From Deltaproteobacteria bacterium (GTDB lineage: Bacteria > JAGRBM01 > JAHCIT01), in NCBI GenBank assembly GCA_026129095.1, contig JAHCIT010000012.1, positions 8,210 to 72,209 on the forward strand: DNA of 64,000 nt, read 5' to 3'. Positions within the stretch are counted from its first letter, which is position 1, and each line of letters begins with the position of its first letter. A model generated the notes under the pieces. It saw only the letters and a list, made by a program, of their open reading frames with translations. It was not told the origin of the DNA and did no database searches. Both the position numbers and the translations under genes were made by a program. Positions 1 through 8,606 of this stretch are shown here, piece after piece.

Positions 1-1
1 C

Positions 2-691
2 GTCCGGAACCTGGAAGGACTGGTCAGGCAGGCCGCCCAGCGGTTTGCTGATCTGGAAAAACACGCGGGAAGGTCACAGCCACTCAGGACCGTATTCCTT
101 ACGGGAGACATATACGTACGTCTGGATGATTTCGCCAGCGACGGCATCGTTCGCCGGCTGAATGACCGGGGGCTGCGTGTCATTGTCGAACCGCTCTGGA
201 TTCTGGCCGAGTATCTGGCCGAAGAGCGCTCCTCCGAGCTGGTGGGTCTTCCGAGGGGAATTGTCGAAAACACCCTGATGAAAACCGCAATGCGAAAGAC
301 CCGTGAGCGCTTCTATGAAGCCGCCAGGACTTACTGCCCGTGGCTCCCGTCGCCGGATATCCCGTCAATGATCGAAAAGGCCCGCCCCATCATCGACCGC
401 CACCCCAGGGGCGAGGCGCCGATCACCGTCGGCAGTGTGCTTCATAACTGGGAGGAGGGAATCGCCGACGGAGTGGTCGTTGTCGGTCCCTGGGGATGCG
501 GGCCGGCGCTCATTGCCGAGAGCCTGCTCAAGCATCAGCGGGAGATCCCCATGCTGTTTGTTTACAACGATGGTTCGCCCATCGATGAGCGGAGGCTGAA
601 CGGCTTTGCATTCCGGTTGCGCCGCCAGGAAGCCCGAAGCCCGTCTGCGGAAACAGGCGGCCGCCGGGTAGAAGCCGCCGCGAGAGGATAG
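2..691 (+). CDS. C-terminal part of a 2-hydroxyacyl-CoA dehydratase / CoA-activase family protein (5' end outside window)
   Basis: The frame is open from the first bases of the window, so the N-terminus is missing; about 229 residues are present. The segment VFLTGDIYVRLDDF followed by GLRVIVEP, and near the C-terminus GPWGCGPALIAESLL then IPMLFVYNDG, resemble the last Rossmann-like domain of the BcrC/HgdB and YjiL-type (DUF2229) proteins. Members of that family are iron-sulfur proteins of 2-hydroxyacyl-CoA dehydration or benzoyl-CoA reduction, or their activators. The retained Cys in WGCGP sits where family members have a conserved PxGCGP motif. The stop lies 6 bp before the thiolase start, so this is the upstream gene of the same acyl-CoA operon. 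Which subfamily it belongs to cannot be decided without the N-terminal part. Confidence 0.6.
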   Translation, partial: VRNLEGLVRQAAQRFADLEKHAGRSQPLRTVFLTGDIYVRLDDFASDGIVRRLNDRGLRVIVEPLWILAEYLAEERSSELVGLPRGIVENTLMKTAMRKTRERFYEAARTYCPWLPSPDIPSMIEKARPIIDRHPRGEAPITVGSVLHNWEEGIADGVVVVGPWGCGPALIAESLLKHQREIPMLFVYNDGSPIDERRLNGFAFRLRRQEARSPSAETGGRRVEAAARG

Positions 692-697
692 GAAGCG

Positions 698-2185
698 ATG
701 GTTGCAAGAAAAGCAGTATCAGAAAAAGCGTCAAAGGCGGTCACGCCTGCGGTCGTGCCGCCGGTGTACATCATCGGTGCCGGCATGCTCCGGTTCGGAA
801 AATACCAGGACCGCAGTATCAAGGATCTGGCAGCCGAAGCGGTCAGGACTGCGCTTAAGGATGCGGGACTCGAAAAGGACCGGATCGAAGCGCTCTGGTT
901 CGCCAACAGCGGCTGGGGAATGAACGGTGGACAGGACTGTATCCGTGGCCAGGTCGCCCTCCGCCCGTCGGGTGTGGAGGATATTCCCATCGTCAATGTG
1001 GAAAATGCATGCGCGGGCGGGGCGACTGCACTGAATGGGGCATTCCTCGGCATCGCGAGCGGGCAGTATGACGTCGCCATGGCCGTCGGCGCGGAGAAGG
1101 TGTTTCAGCCGGACAGGATCAAGATGTTCGCCAGTTTCATCGGCGCACTCGATGTCGAGAACCTGGAGAGCCTGATCGAGCAGGCCAGGAGTGCCGGCCG
1201 CGAAACCGGGCTTCCACCGCCGCCGGCATCGGTGGCGGCCCACCCGCCGAGATCGCTTCCCGATCAGCTGAAGGGACTTGCCCAGAAAGGTCGGGAGCTT
1301 CCGGTTCTTGTCCGTAACCTGATCGTCATCACGGATCACTACCAGATCGATCTCTGGAAGCTGGTCCGGCAGAACGTCGAGGCACGTTTCAGGAAGGGAG
1401 CCGGGGCTTCCAGTGGCGGCATGGACCACAGCCCGTTCATGGACGTTTATGCAATGGCCTGTCGCCGCCACATGAAAAAATATGGCTCGACACAGCGGCA
1501 ACTGGCCGTCATCGCGGCAAAAAACCACAGCCACAGTGCGGTTAATCCCCTTGCCCAGATCCAGAAGCCAATGACGGTCGATCAGGTGATGGCTGACAAG
1601 TCCATCGCCTGGCCGCTGACGCGCTCCATGTGCGCTCCAATCGGGGATGGAGCGGCTGCCGCGATAGTCTGTTCCGGGCGGTTTTTCCGAAAGCTGCAGG
1701 ACCGCCAGCGGGCGGTGCGAATCCTGGCATCGGCCATCGGTTCTGGCCGGAACCGGTCGGAAGACGAGCCGGATATCGGCGAGCGGCTCAGCCGCCGCGC
1801 ATACGCCGTCGCAGGCATCGGCCCCGGTGACGTGAATCTGGCCGAATGCCATGACGCCACCGCATTTGGGGAGCTTCACCAGAGCGAAGCGCTGGGTTTC
1901 TGTGAAGAAGGCAAAGGCGGGGAGCTGGCCGAGTCCGGTGCGACCCGGATCGGCGGGCGTATCCCGCTTAACACCAGTGGCGGCCTCGAATCCCGTGGGC
2001 ATCCCATCGCCGCGTCGGGCCTTGCCCAGATTTACGAGGTCGTCACGCAGCTCAGGGGAGAAGCCGGAGAGCGCCAGGTTGAAGGGGCACGGATCGGCCT
2101 GACGCAGAATGGCGGTGGTGCGCTTGGCGTCGAGGAGGCGGCCATGGGGATTCACATTCTTGAGCGTGTAGCCGCCAGGAGATGA
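698..2185 (+). CDS. Thiolase-superfamily acetyl-CoA acyltransferase, SCPx-like
   Basis: A 495-residue thiolase-fold protein, starting at an ATG preceded by AGGAAG. The nucleophile Cys is about residue 105 in NACAGG, followed by the usual helix and MAVGAEKV. The C-terminal half has CHDATAFGELHQSEALGFC and GGLESRGHPIAASG, the HDxF and GHP elements of thiolases. The last catalytic loop reads TQNGGGALG in place of the CxG of classical thiolases, which is typical of the sterol-carrier-protein-x / lipid-transfer thiolases. These cleave branched or sterol side-chain beta-ketoacyl-CoAs (family knowledge). It overlaps the following ligase by ATGA and probably performs the last step of the pathway encoded by this operon. 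About 40 residues in the middle (VAAHPPRSLPDQ region) are an unusual insertion. Confidence 0.85.
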   Translation: MVARKAVSEKASKAVTPAVVPPVYIIGAGMLRFGKYQDRSIKDLAAEAVRTALKDAGLEKDRIEALWFANSGWGMNGGQDCIRGQVALRPSGVEDIPIVNVENACAGGATALNGAFLGIASGQYDVAMAVGAEKVFQPDRIKMFASFIGALDVENLESLIEQARSAGRETGLPPPPASVAAHPPRSLPDQLKGLAQKGRELPVLVRNLIVITDHYQIDLWKLVRQNVEARFRKGAGASSGGMDHSPFMDVYAMACRRHMKKYGSTQRQLAVIAAKNHSHSAVNPLAQIQKPMTVDQVMADKSIAWPLTRSMCAPIGDGAAAAIVCSGRFFRKLQDRQRAVRILASAIGSGRNRSEDEPDIGERLSRRAYAVAGIGPGDVNLAECHDATAFGELHQSEALGFCEEGKGGELAESGATRIGGRIPLNTSGGLESRGHPIAASGLAQIYEVVTQLRGEAGERQVEGARIGLTQNGGGALGVEEAAMGIHILERVAARR

Positions 2186-3936
2186 GTATGCAGGAAGCGG
2201 GACTTCGTGAATCTCTGGAACTGGTGCAAGGGCGCCTGAGGGCGGCTGGCATGGCTGGCCGTGCGCTGGCACGCACGATTGCCGGAGAGATTCGTGAAGG
2301 GACGCTCGCCGGGACCGTCCGGGAAACCATCCGGTCGAAACGGCTCGCTTTTGCCGGAGAGAGCACATACTCGGAGCTTCTGGAAAAAAGGGCGGCCGAA
2401 GATCCGGATGCCGTGTTTCTACGGTTCGGAAACCAGCAGATAACCCGGAACTCCCTGAACTGCCATGCGAACGGTGTCGCCAATGGTCTGCGGGACATGG
2501 GCGCGCTGGCGGGCGAAAACGCCGCCATTCTTTGCCCCAACTGTCCGGAATACCTGTATGTGTTTTTCGGACTCCAGAAACTCGGAATGGGCGCGGTCCC
2601 GGTCAATACCGCGCTTGTCGGAGACGGGCTGACATATGTGATCGACAATTCCGAGTCGAAATACCTCTTTGTGCATGAGGCGAACCTGCCACAGGTGATG
2701 GCCATTCGTGACCGGCTTCCCAGACTGAAGGATATTGTCATCATTCCGGGCAACCTCCGGACAGCGCCAGAACTGGCTTCCGCGCCGCGGCTGATGCCGC
2801 GCCTGGACGAGTTCTTTGCTTCCTGTTGCGAACGGCCGTTTGAGGGCTACGGAGCCAATCCCGACGACGTGGCACTGATTCTTTACACATCGGGGACGAC
2901 GGGGCTCCCCAAGGGTGTCGTCTACCGGTACCGCGACTCGAACGTGAAGCTGATGCGGCTTCTGGCGAATCTGCTCTACAGCGAAAAGGACATCCTCTAC
3001 ACCTGTCTGCCGCTGTTCCATGCAAATGCGCTGCTTCTGTCGACCATGCAGGCCCTGAATGCCGGTGCCCAGCTCGCACTGGGAACCCGGTTCAGCGCAA
3101 GCCGTTTCTGGCGGGAAGTGGCCCATTACAAGGCGACAACTTTCAACACGCTGGGGGCGATGATTCCGATCCTGCTGAAGCAGCCGCCATCGGAAGATGA
3201 CTGGAGGCACAGGGTAAATCTGGTCGTCAGTGCGGCTTGTCCCGCCGACGCATGGCGTCCGTTCGAACGCCGCTTCGGGGTCCGGCTGGTAGAAGCCTAT
3301 GCAGCAGTCGATGGAGGCGGATTCCTGACGCTGAACATGGGAAATGCGCCTGTTGGCTCCATCGGGAAGCCGCTGGGCGGAGCCAGATACCGGCTTCTTG
3401 CAGAAGACGGACGAGAGGCGGTTCCGGGCGAGCCGGGCGAGCTGGTGGTCTCCATGAGCGGGAAAACTTCCCGGAAGGTCGAATACTTCCGCAACGAGGA
3501 TGCCACGCGGCAGAAAACCCGCGACGGATGGCTGCATACCGGTGATCTGCTCTACCGCGACCGGCGCGGGTACCTCTACTTCGTTGGCCGCAATACCGAT
3601 TCGATGCGCCGGCGGGGGGAGAACGTCTCCGCCTACGAGGTCGAAAGCATCCTGTCGAAACATCCGGACGTTCTGGAATGTGCCGTATTCGGTGTTCCGT
3701 CCGAGCTGGGCGAGCACGACATCATGGCGGTGGTGGTTCCGATCGAGGGGCGGGCACCTGCCCCGGCAGAGATACGGGCGTTCATGACGGACAAGATCGC
3801 CCGGTATGCGCTTCCCCGGTACATCGAGATCGTTCCCGAACTTCCCAAGACCGAAACCCACCGGGTCCAGAAGAATGTCCTGAAGGCCAGGGGCGTAACG
3901 GCAGCAACCTGGGATGCAGAGAAGGCGGCCGCATGA
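2182..3936 (+). CDS. AMP-dependent acyl-CoA synthetase (FATP / very-long-chain type)
   Basis: A 584-residue member of the ANL adenylating family. The P-loop TSGTTGLPKG is at about residues 236-245. The motif GWLHTGDLLYRDRRGYLYFVGR and the C-terminal hinge and lysine region (LPKTETHRVQKNVL) are all present. It would activate a carboxylic acid, probably a long or branched chain, to its CoA thioester for the flanking dehydrogenases and thiolase. The N-terminal 60 residues are an extension seen in FATP-like bacterial ligases. The ATG at 2182 overlaps the thiolase stop. An in-frame ATG at 2188 has better spacing from the AGGAG at about 2176 and may be the true start. It lacks the features of OleC beta-lactone synthetases as far as I can judge by eye. 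Confidence 0.88.
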   Translation: MSMQEAGLRESLELVQGRLRAAGMAGRALARTIAGEIREGTLAGTVRETIRSKRLAFAGESTYSELLEKRAAEDPDAVFLRFGNQQITRNSLNCHANGVANGLRDMGALAGENAAILCPNCPEYLYVFFGLQKLGMGAVPVNTALVGDGLTYVIDNSESKYLFVHEANLPQVMAIRDRLPRLKDIVIIPGNLRTAPELASAPRLMPRLDEFFASCCERPFEGYGANPDDVALILYTSGTTGLPKGVVYRYRDSNVKLMRLLANLLYSEKDILYTCLPLFHANALLLSTMQALNAGAQLALGTRFSASRFWREVAHYKATTFNTLGAMIPILLKQPPSEDDWRHRVNLVVSAACPADAWRPFERRFGVRLVEAYAAVDGGGFLTLNMGNAPVGSIGKPLGGARYRLLAEDGREAVPGEPGELVVSMSGKTSRKVEYFRNEDATRQKTRDGWLHTGDLLYRDRRGYLYFVGRNTDSMRRRGENVSAYEVESILSKHPDVLECAVFGVPSELGEHDIMAVVVPIEGRAPAPAEIRAFMTDKIARYALPRYIEIVPELPKTETHRVQKNVLKARGVTAATWDAEKAAA

Positions 3937-3960
3937 ATATGACGGCAAGGAGAGACGGCT

Positions 3961-5406
3961 ATGAGCAGCAAGACTGACCGCTCCGGCGTTCCGGGTCATC
4001 TGGGTTTCGACGAGATGTTCCCCACACTTGTCTACCTTCGCAAGTACAGGCCGAAGGCCATTGCCGAGATCGAAGAGGTTTTCGAGAAGGCCCGGCGGTT
4101 TCGCAGGTTGTATATCGACCCGAATGCTCTCCGTATTGACCGTGCGGTCATGAATGATCCGCACTACATCGCCAGGGATCTGGTCCGTTATACCGCGAAT
4201 GACCGGTTCTTCACGATCATGGTGCCTAAAATGTTCGGCGGAGTGGGCTACTCCTTCGGCGCCATGATGATCGGGATGGAAGAACTGGCGGCGGGTTGTC
4301 TGGGTATTGCCAACCTGATGGGGGTGCATGGCCTTGCGCTCTCGACGGTGGCGGCGACGGGCGATCTGGGACACATGGAAACGATCTGCCGGGAACTGTC
4401 CGAAAGCGAAAGATCCGGGGATCCCGCGCTGCTTTCGACGGCGATTACCGAGCCCAGCGCCGGGACCGACGTCGAGGATATAGAGCTGCTGCGCAAGGCG
4501 CGGCTTGCCTGTGAGGCCACTCCGGTCAAGGGCGGCTACAGGCTGAACGGGCGCAAGGTCTTCATCAGCAACGGCAGCATCGCCCGGACGCATATCGTCA
4601 TCATGGTGACCGACCGGAAGAAACCGGCCGAATCGATGTGGACGTTCAGGGTGGACAGCGGGACTCCGGGTTTTTCGATCGGCCGTGTTGAACGGAAGAT
4701 GGGCCAGAAGGCCTGCCCGGCGGCAGAGCTTGTGTTCGAGGACTGCTTTGTTCCTGAGAAAAACCGGATCGGTGCCCGGCCGGTGGCGGGTCGTGGCGTT
4801 GACATGGTTCTGGGGGCGACCCGGGGCGCTGTCGGTGTGTTCGGAACCGGAGTCGCCCGCGGTGCCTATGAGCGGGCGCTGGCTTACGCCCGGACGCACA
4901 AAATCCACGGCCGGTGGCTGATCGACGAGCAGTGGGTACAGTTCCGGCTGACCGACATGCATCGCAACGTGATGATGGGCCGGGCGGCATACATCGAGGC
5001 AATGCTCTCGAACGAACTGTTCGGGCTTTCGTCGCTCATCTCTGCGGCGCCAGCGGCGCAGGAAATCATGAAGAAACTTCCCGGCGTGGTATTCGATAAT
5101 CCGGTGACAAAGGCGTTTACCCATGACCCGCGAGTCCGGGCGGCTGTCTGGAAACGGATTTCCGGCATACCCGAGTGGCAGTCCTCGGCCGCGTGCGCGT
5201 ATGGCGAGGCGTCCAAGGTGCTGGGCACGGACGTGGGAATGCTCAACTGCGGCATGGCGGTCGACATCATGGGTGCCGATGGCCTGCGGCACGACCGTGG
5301 AATGGAGAAGCTGTACCGGGACGCGAAGTTGCTCCAGATCTACGAGGGGACAAACCAGCTCAACAGGATCGAGATATACAAGCACGCGGCTAGCCGGGCG
5401 GCCTGA
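3961..5406 (+). CDS. Acyl-CoA dehydrogenase with catalytic Glu
   Basis: A 481-residue flavoprotein of the acyl-CoA dehydrogenase family. Landmarks are the FAD/substrate signature ITEPSAGTD near residue 165, GRKVFISNG, and a C-terminal RDAKLLQIYEGTNQLNRIEI segment in which the Glu of YEGT is the catalytic base known from medium-chain enzymes. It has an N-terminal extension of about 40 residues and an insertion compared with the usual 380-residue length. AGGAGAGACGGCT precedes the ATG. It is followed within 20 bp by a second, shorter dehydrogenase that lacks this Glu, so the two may form a heteromeric enzyme. Confidence 0.9.
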   Translation: MSSKTDRSGVPGHLGFDEMFPTLVYLRKYRPKAIAEIEEVFEKARRFRRLYIDPNALRIDRAVMNDPHYIARDLVRYTANDRFFTIMVPKMFGGVGYSFGAMMIGMEELAAGCLGIANLMGVHGLALSTVAATGDLGHMETICRELSESERSGDPALLSTAITEPSAGTDVEDIELLRKARLACEATPVKGGYRLNGRKVFISNGSIARTHIVIMVTDRKKPAESMWTFRVDSGTPGFSIGRVERKMGQKACPAAELVFEDCFVPEKNRIGARPVAGRGVDMVLGATRGAVGVFGTGVARGAYERALAYARTHKIHGRWLIDEQWVQFRLTDMHRNVMMGRAAYIEAMLSNELFGLSSLISAAPAAQEIMKKLPGVVFDNPVTKAFTHDPRVRAAVWKRISGIPEWQSSAACAYGEASKVLGTDVGMLNCGMAVDIMGADGLRHDRGMEKLYRDAKLLQIYEGTNQLNRIEIYKHAASRAA

Positions 5407-5426
5407 ACAGTGAGGAGAGCGGCATC

Positions 5427-6551
5427 ATGAGAACCGTCAGGAATGAAGACAGTCAGATGATCCAGTCGAGCGTGGCCCGGTTCGCGGAGCAGTCGGTCGT
5501 TCCGGGCATCGAGGATCTGAACCACTTTCCCGACCATCCGATGCCGGATGGCCTCGTTGAGGGACTGGACAGCCTCGGTCTGTTCGATCTGCTTCTCCAT
5601 ACGGAGATGGGAGGCGGTGGAGCCAGCATTGATACGCTGAATGTGGTGCTGGAGACGCTGGCCGAGAAGGTGGCCGCACCGGCGGGAATCCTGTTCGCAC
5701 ACAGCTTTGCACAGCATGCCGTTATCCAGTCCGGAAACATAAGGGCCGCAAACCGGCTGGTCCGCAAGAAGGGGAAGGCCGCTCCGGTGATCCTGGCGTA
5801 TCCGGTGTTCTCCGAGATTGACAGCGCGGTGGTGACTGCCGGGCGGCAGGGGTCGGATCTTGTCCTGAGTGGCAAGCTGGAGTTTGTCGTCAATGCGCCG
5901 ATCGCGTCTCTGCTGCTGGTGCCGGTCCGCGAGGAAGACAGCGGCCAGGTCTCGCTCTGTCTCCTTGATCTGGCCGCCGATGGCATCAGGGTAGGCGAGA
6001 CACTCCTCACTTTGGGGCTGCGCGGTTGCCCGGCGGCCGATATCGAGTTTCGCGGACTTGTAATTCCGCCCTCTTCCGTTGTGACGTCCGGTGATGGCCT
6101 GGATCTCCTGAAAAAAACGGCCCGGAGTTTCCGGGGCCCCGCCGCCGCCATGGCTGCCGGGGTCGTCGCATGCTCGATCCACCGGGCCAGAACTTACGCC
6201 GAGGAACGGTACCAGGGTGGACGCAACATCATCGATTACCAGCAGGTCCGGGCAATGCTGGCCGACATGCTCAGCGACTATGCCACCTGCTGCGAAGCCG
6301 CCGACCGGCTCTCGAACGGCGGTCAGTTCACGGAAACGGAAAGCGCACTGATGTTCATCCGCGCCAAGGAGGGAGCGGCGCGGGCCACAATCGACGGCGT
6401 ACAGCTTCTTGGCGGTTATGGATACATGGAAGATTACGGGCAGGAACGATGCATGCGGGATGCCAAGCAGATCCAGTTCCTGCTTGGACGCTGCGATCCG
6501 CTGCGGCAGGAGCTTGTCGGGGACTGGCTGGGGCGGGAAGGCGCGCTTTGA
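5427..6551 (+). CDS. Acyl-CoA dehydrogenase-like subunit lacking the catalytic Glu
   Basis: A 374-residue acyl-CoA dehydrogenase homologue with the middle beta-domain and the C-terminal helical part (QLLGGYGYMEDYGQERCMRDAKQIQFLLG). Aligning it by eye with its upstream neighbour puts LLGRC where the neighbour has YEGTN, so the catalytic Glu is replaced by Leu. The N-terminus (MIQSSVARFAEQ) matches the start of the ACAD_N domain. Paired ACAD genes in which only one subunit carries the catalytic residues are known from steroid side-chain degradation (alpha2beta2 FadE enzymes). I infer a similar arrangement here. An AGGAG lies 10 bp before the ATG. Confidence 0.85.
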   Translation: MRTVRNEDSQMIQSSVARFAEQSVVPGIEDLNHFPDHPMPDGLVEGLDSLGLFDLLLHTEMGGGGASIDTLNVVLETLAEKVAAPAGILFAHSFAQHAVIQSGNIRAANRLVRKKGKAAPVILAYPVFSEIDSAVVTAGRQGSDLVLSGKLEFVVNAPIASLLLVPVREEDSGQVSLCLLDLAADGIRVGETLLTLGLRGCPAADIEFRGLVIPPSSVVTSGDGLDLLKKTARSFRGPAAAMAAGVVACSIHRARTYAEERYQGGRNIIDYQQVRAMLADMLSDYATCCEAADRLSNGGQFTETESALMFIRAKEGAARATIDGVQLLGGYGYMEDYGQERCMRDAKQIQFLLGRCDPLRQELVGDWLGREGAL

Positions 6552-6583
6552 TGACCTGACGCTGATACTGAAGGAGTCTTGCG

Positions 6584-7618
6584 ATGGAAATACAGGACCG
6601 ACTCGGAAACGCCCACTTCCCACCTACGCGCTTCGCGCAGTTCGTGGTCGACCCGGACCGGTGCAAGGCCTGCGGCAAGTGTGTCGCCACCTGCCCCGGG
6701 CAGATACTGGAACTGAGGGAAAAGCTCCCCGTGGATACATTCGCGGCGTCCGGGGGGCCGTTCGGATGTATCGGCTGCAATAACTGCTATGCGGTTTGCC
6801 CGGATGAGGCGATCGAGATACGCGGGCAGTACCGCGTGAAAAGCGGGTTTTACAAGACGCTGCTCAGGGAGCCGGCTCTGCCTAATCCGTTCCGTTCGGA
6901 AAAGGCGCCTGTGTTCGACAGCATCGCGGGCGATCTTACCGAGGTGGAGCGGGTGATCTACCGCCGCAGGAGCAACCGCCTTTTCTCGAAAAAGCCGGTG
7001 CCCGAGGAAACCCTGCACCGGGTGCTGGAGGCGGGCCGCTTCGCACCTTCGGGAGGAAACTGCCAGCCGTGGAGCTTCATCGTCATATCGGATCGTGACC
7101 TGCTCGACCGTATCGGCGAGCAGTGCAAGAAAAGTCTCAAGGCACTTCCGGCACTCTACAAGAACAGGAACGGCCGTCCGGAACCGGTCCGAAAGATCGG
7201 TATAAACCTGTTCAGCCGCATTGCCCCCAGTTTCTTTGACCAGCGCGTCATCGCCGGAAGCGACACTGTCGCCAACAATGAAAAATGGGATACCTTCCTG
7301 CACGCCCCCTCACTCATCATCGTGCTGGCCGATACCCGCGGCATCGGCGATCCAATGCTCGACTGCTCCCTGGCAGCCCACAACATGGTGCTGACGGCAC
7401 ATTCGCTGGGGCTGGGATCCTGCTACGTCGGATTCATCAAGGCGGTGCAGTTCATCCCCTCGCTCAAGCGCGAGCTGGGCATCGAATGGCCTTACAAGAT
7501 CATCACGTCAATCGCCCTGGGTTACCCGAGAACGCGGACCGACAAGGCTGTTGCCCGCGAGCGGCCACCCATCACCTGGTTCCCTGCCAACCGCAGCGGA
7601 CCGATCACAGAGGAGTGA
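6584..7618 (+). CDS. Nitroreductase fused to an N-terminal 2x[4Fe-4S] ferredoxin domain
   Basis: 344 residues. Residues of about 22-80 carry two four-cysteine clusters, CKACGKCVATCP and CIGCNNCYAVCP, typical of bacterial ferredoxins. The rest is an FMN nitroreductase domain starting at YRRRSNRLFSKKPV, with the FAPSGGNCQPWSF flavin-binding motif and the late motif LGLGSCYVGFIKAV. Such fusions pass electrons from ferredoxin to a flavin-linked reduction or oxidation. In this operon it may serve the dehydrogenases or reduce an enoyl or aromatic intermediate. AAGGAG precedes the ATG and the next gene starts 5 bp after the stop. The exact substrate is unknown. Confidence 0.85.
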   Translation: MEIQDRLGNAHFPPTRFAQFVVDPDRCKACGKCVATCPGQILELREKLPVDTFAASGGPFGCIGCNNCYAVCPDEAIEIRGQYRVKSGFYKTLLREPALPNPFRSEKAPVFDSIAGDLTEVERVIYRRRSNRLFSKKPVPEETLHRVLEAGRFAPSGGNCQPWSFIVISDRDLLDRIGEQCKKSLKALPALYKNRNGRPEPVRKIGINLFSRIAPSFFDQRVIAGSDTVANNEKWDTFLHAPSLIIVLADTRGIGDPMLDCSLAAHNMVLTAHSLGLGSCYVGFIKAVQFIPSLKRELGIEWPYKIITSIALGYPRTRTDKAVARERPPITWFPANRSGPITEE

Positions 7619-7623
7619 CACAC

Positions 7624-8568
7624 ATGACGGACATTTTCCCCGGTTATGGCTTCGAGTCGCATTATGTCGAAATCGACGGGCACCGGATCCATTACGTTGA
7701 CGAAGGACAGGGCGAAGTCCTCCTGATGGTCCACGGAAATCCCACCTGGTCGTATCTCTACAGGCATTTCATATCGGGCCTGAAGGACAGTTACCGGTGC
7801 ATCGCCCTCGATCATCTGGGTTTCGGGTATTCCGGGAAACCCAAGTGGGCCGACTACAGCATGCGTGCCCACATCATGCGGCTGGATTCGTTCATCAGCA
7901 AACTGGGCCTGAAGGATATCACGCTGGTCGTTCAGGATTGGGGTGGGATCATCGGCCTCAGCTGGGCCGCACGGCACAAGGAACTGGTCAAGAGGCTTGT
8001 GGTCATGAATACGGCCGCGTTTCTTCCCAGGCAGCCGCTGGAACTGCTGCGGATGAAGCCTGTGCCCTGGGGCTTTCCCCTCCTGTGGTCGCTGAAAATA
8101 CCGGTCCTGGGGGAACTGTTCGTTCAGGGACTGAACGGGTTTGCCCGGTTCATGGTTCCTCTTGGGACCAGCCACCGGGAACGGCTGACGCCGGAAGTCA
8201 TGGCCGGCTACCTGGATCCGTATCCGACCTGGAAGTCCCGCAAGGCGCATCTGGAAAGTGTCCGGCAGATCCCGATACTTCCCAGCCATCCCACCTGGCA
8301 GCTTCTGCAGGAAACGGGGCAGGAGATCAGCGGATGGGAAGTCCCCGCCCAGATCATCTGGGGAATGAAGGATCCGGTCTTCGTTCCGTGGTTCCTGGAG
8401 GAGTTTGAAAGGCGTTTGCCGAACCATGCACCGACCCTGAAGATTGGCGACGCAAGCCATTTTCTCCAGGACGATACCCCCGGGATCATTGTTGCCAGAA
8501 TCCGGGAGTTCCTCGGGCAGCGGGAGGATCCCGGCATGAAATCACGCAGACTGCACGCAGTCATCTGA
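7624..8568 (+). CDS. Alpha/beta hydrolase, OleB / haloalkane-dehalogenase-like (Asp nucleophile)
   Basis: 314 residues from the ATG at 7624, which follows AGAGGAGTGACACAC; longer in-frame starts run through the preceding gene and are not credible. The oxyanion motif HGNPTWSYLYR lies at residues 37-47 and the nucleophile elbow is VVQDWGG with Asp105, not Ser. The catalytic His is in the C-terminal DASHFLQDD segment. The cap segment VMNTAAFLP and YLDPYPTW resembles OleB beta-lactone decarboxylases as well as haloalkane dehalogenases (family knowledge). No OleA, OleC or OleD homologue is adjacent. It follows the nitroreductase by 5 bp and so belongs to the acyl-CoA operon. A small perfect inverted repeat follows the stop. 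Confidence 0.85.
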   Translation: MTDIFPGYGFESHYVEIDGHRIHYVDEGQGEVLLMVHGNPTWSYLYRHFISGLKDSYRCIALDHLGFGYSGKPKWADYSMRAHIMRLDSFISKLGLKDITLVVQDWGGIIGLSWAARHKELVKRLVVMNTAAFLPRQPLELLRMKPVPWGFPLLWSLKIPVLGELFVQGLNGFARFMVPLGTSHRERLTPEVMAGYLDPYPTWKSRKAHLESVRQIPILPSHPTWQLLQETGQEISGWEVPAQIIWGMKDPVFVPWFLEEFERRLPNHAPTLKIGDASHFLQDDTPGIIVARIREFLGQREDPGMKSRRLHAVI

Positions 8569-8571
8569 ACC

Positions 8572-8590
8572 GGAAGGTCCTGGACCTTCC
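8572..8590. repeat. Perfect 9-bp inverted repeat between hydrolase and radical SAM genes
   Basis: GGAAGGTCC and GGACCTTCC are separated by a single T just after the hydrolase stop and about 16 bp before the next start. The loop is too short for a normal hairpin of full length and there is no T-run, so it is more likely an operator or RNA-processing element than a terminator. The downstream AAGGAG is only a few bases away. Confidence 0.5.
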
Positions 8591-8606
8591 TTAAGGAGTT
8601 GTTTCG

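Noticed and set aside
2419-5385. A 988-codon open frame on the minus strand
   Set aside because: It lies opposite the acyl-CoA ligase and dehydrogenase genes, has no protein-family pattern and is His/Arg/Pro-rich, as expected for an antisense frame of GC-rich codons.
698-8568. Olefin biosynthesis (oleABCD) operon
   Set aside because: Only an OleB-like hydrolase is present. The thiolase is SCPx-like, the ligase is FATP-like and no short-chain reductase (OleD) follows.
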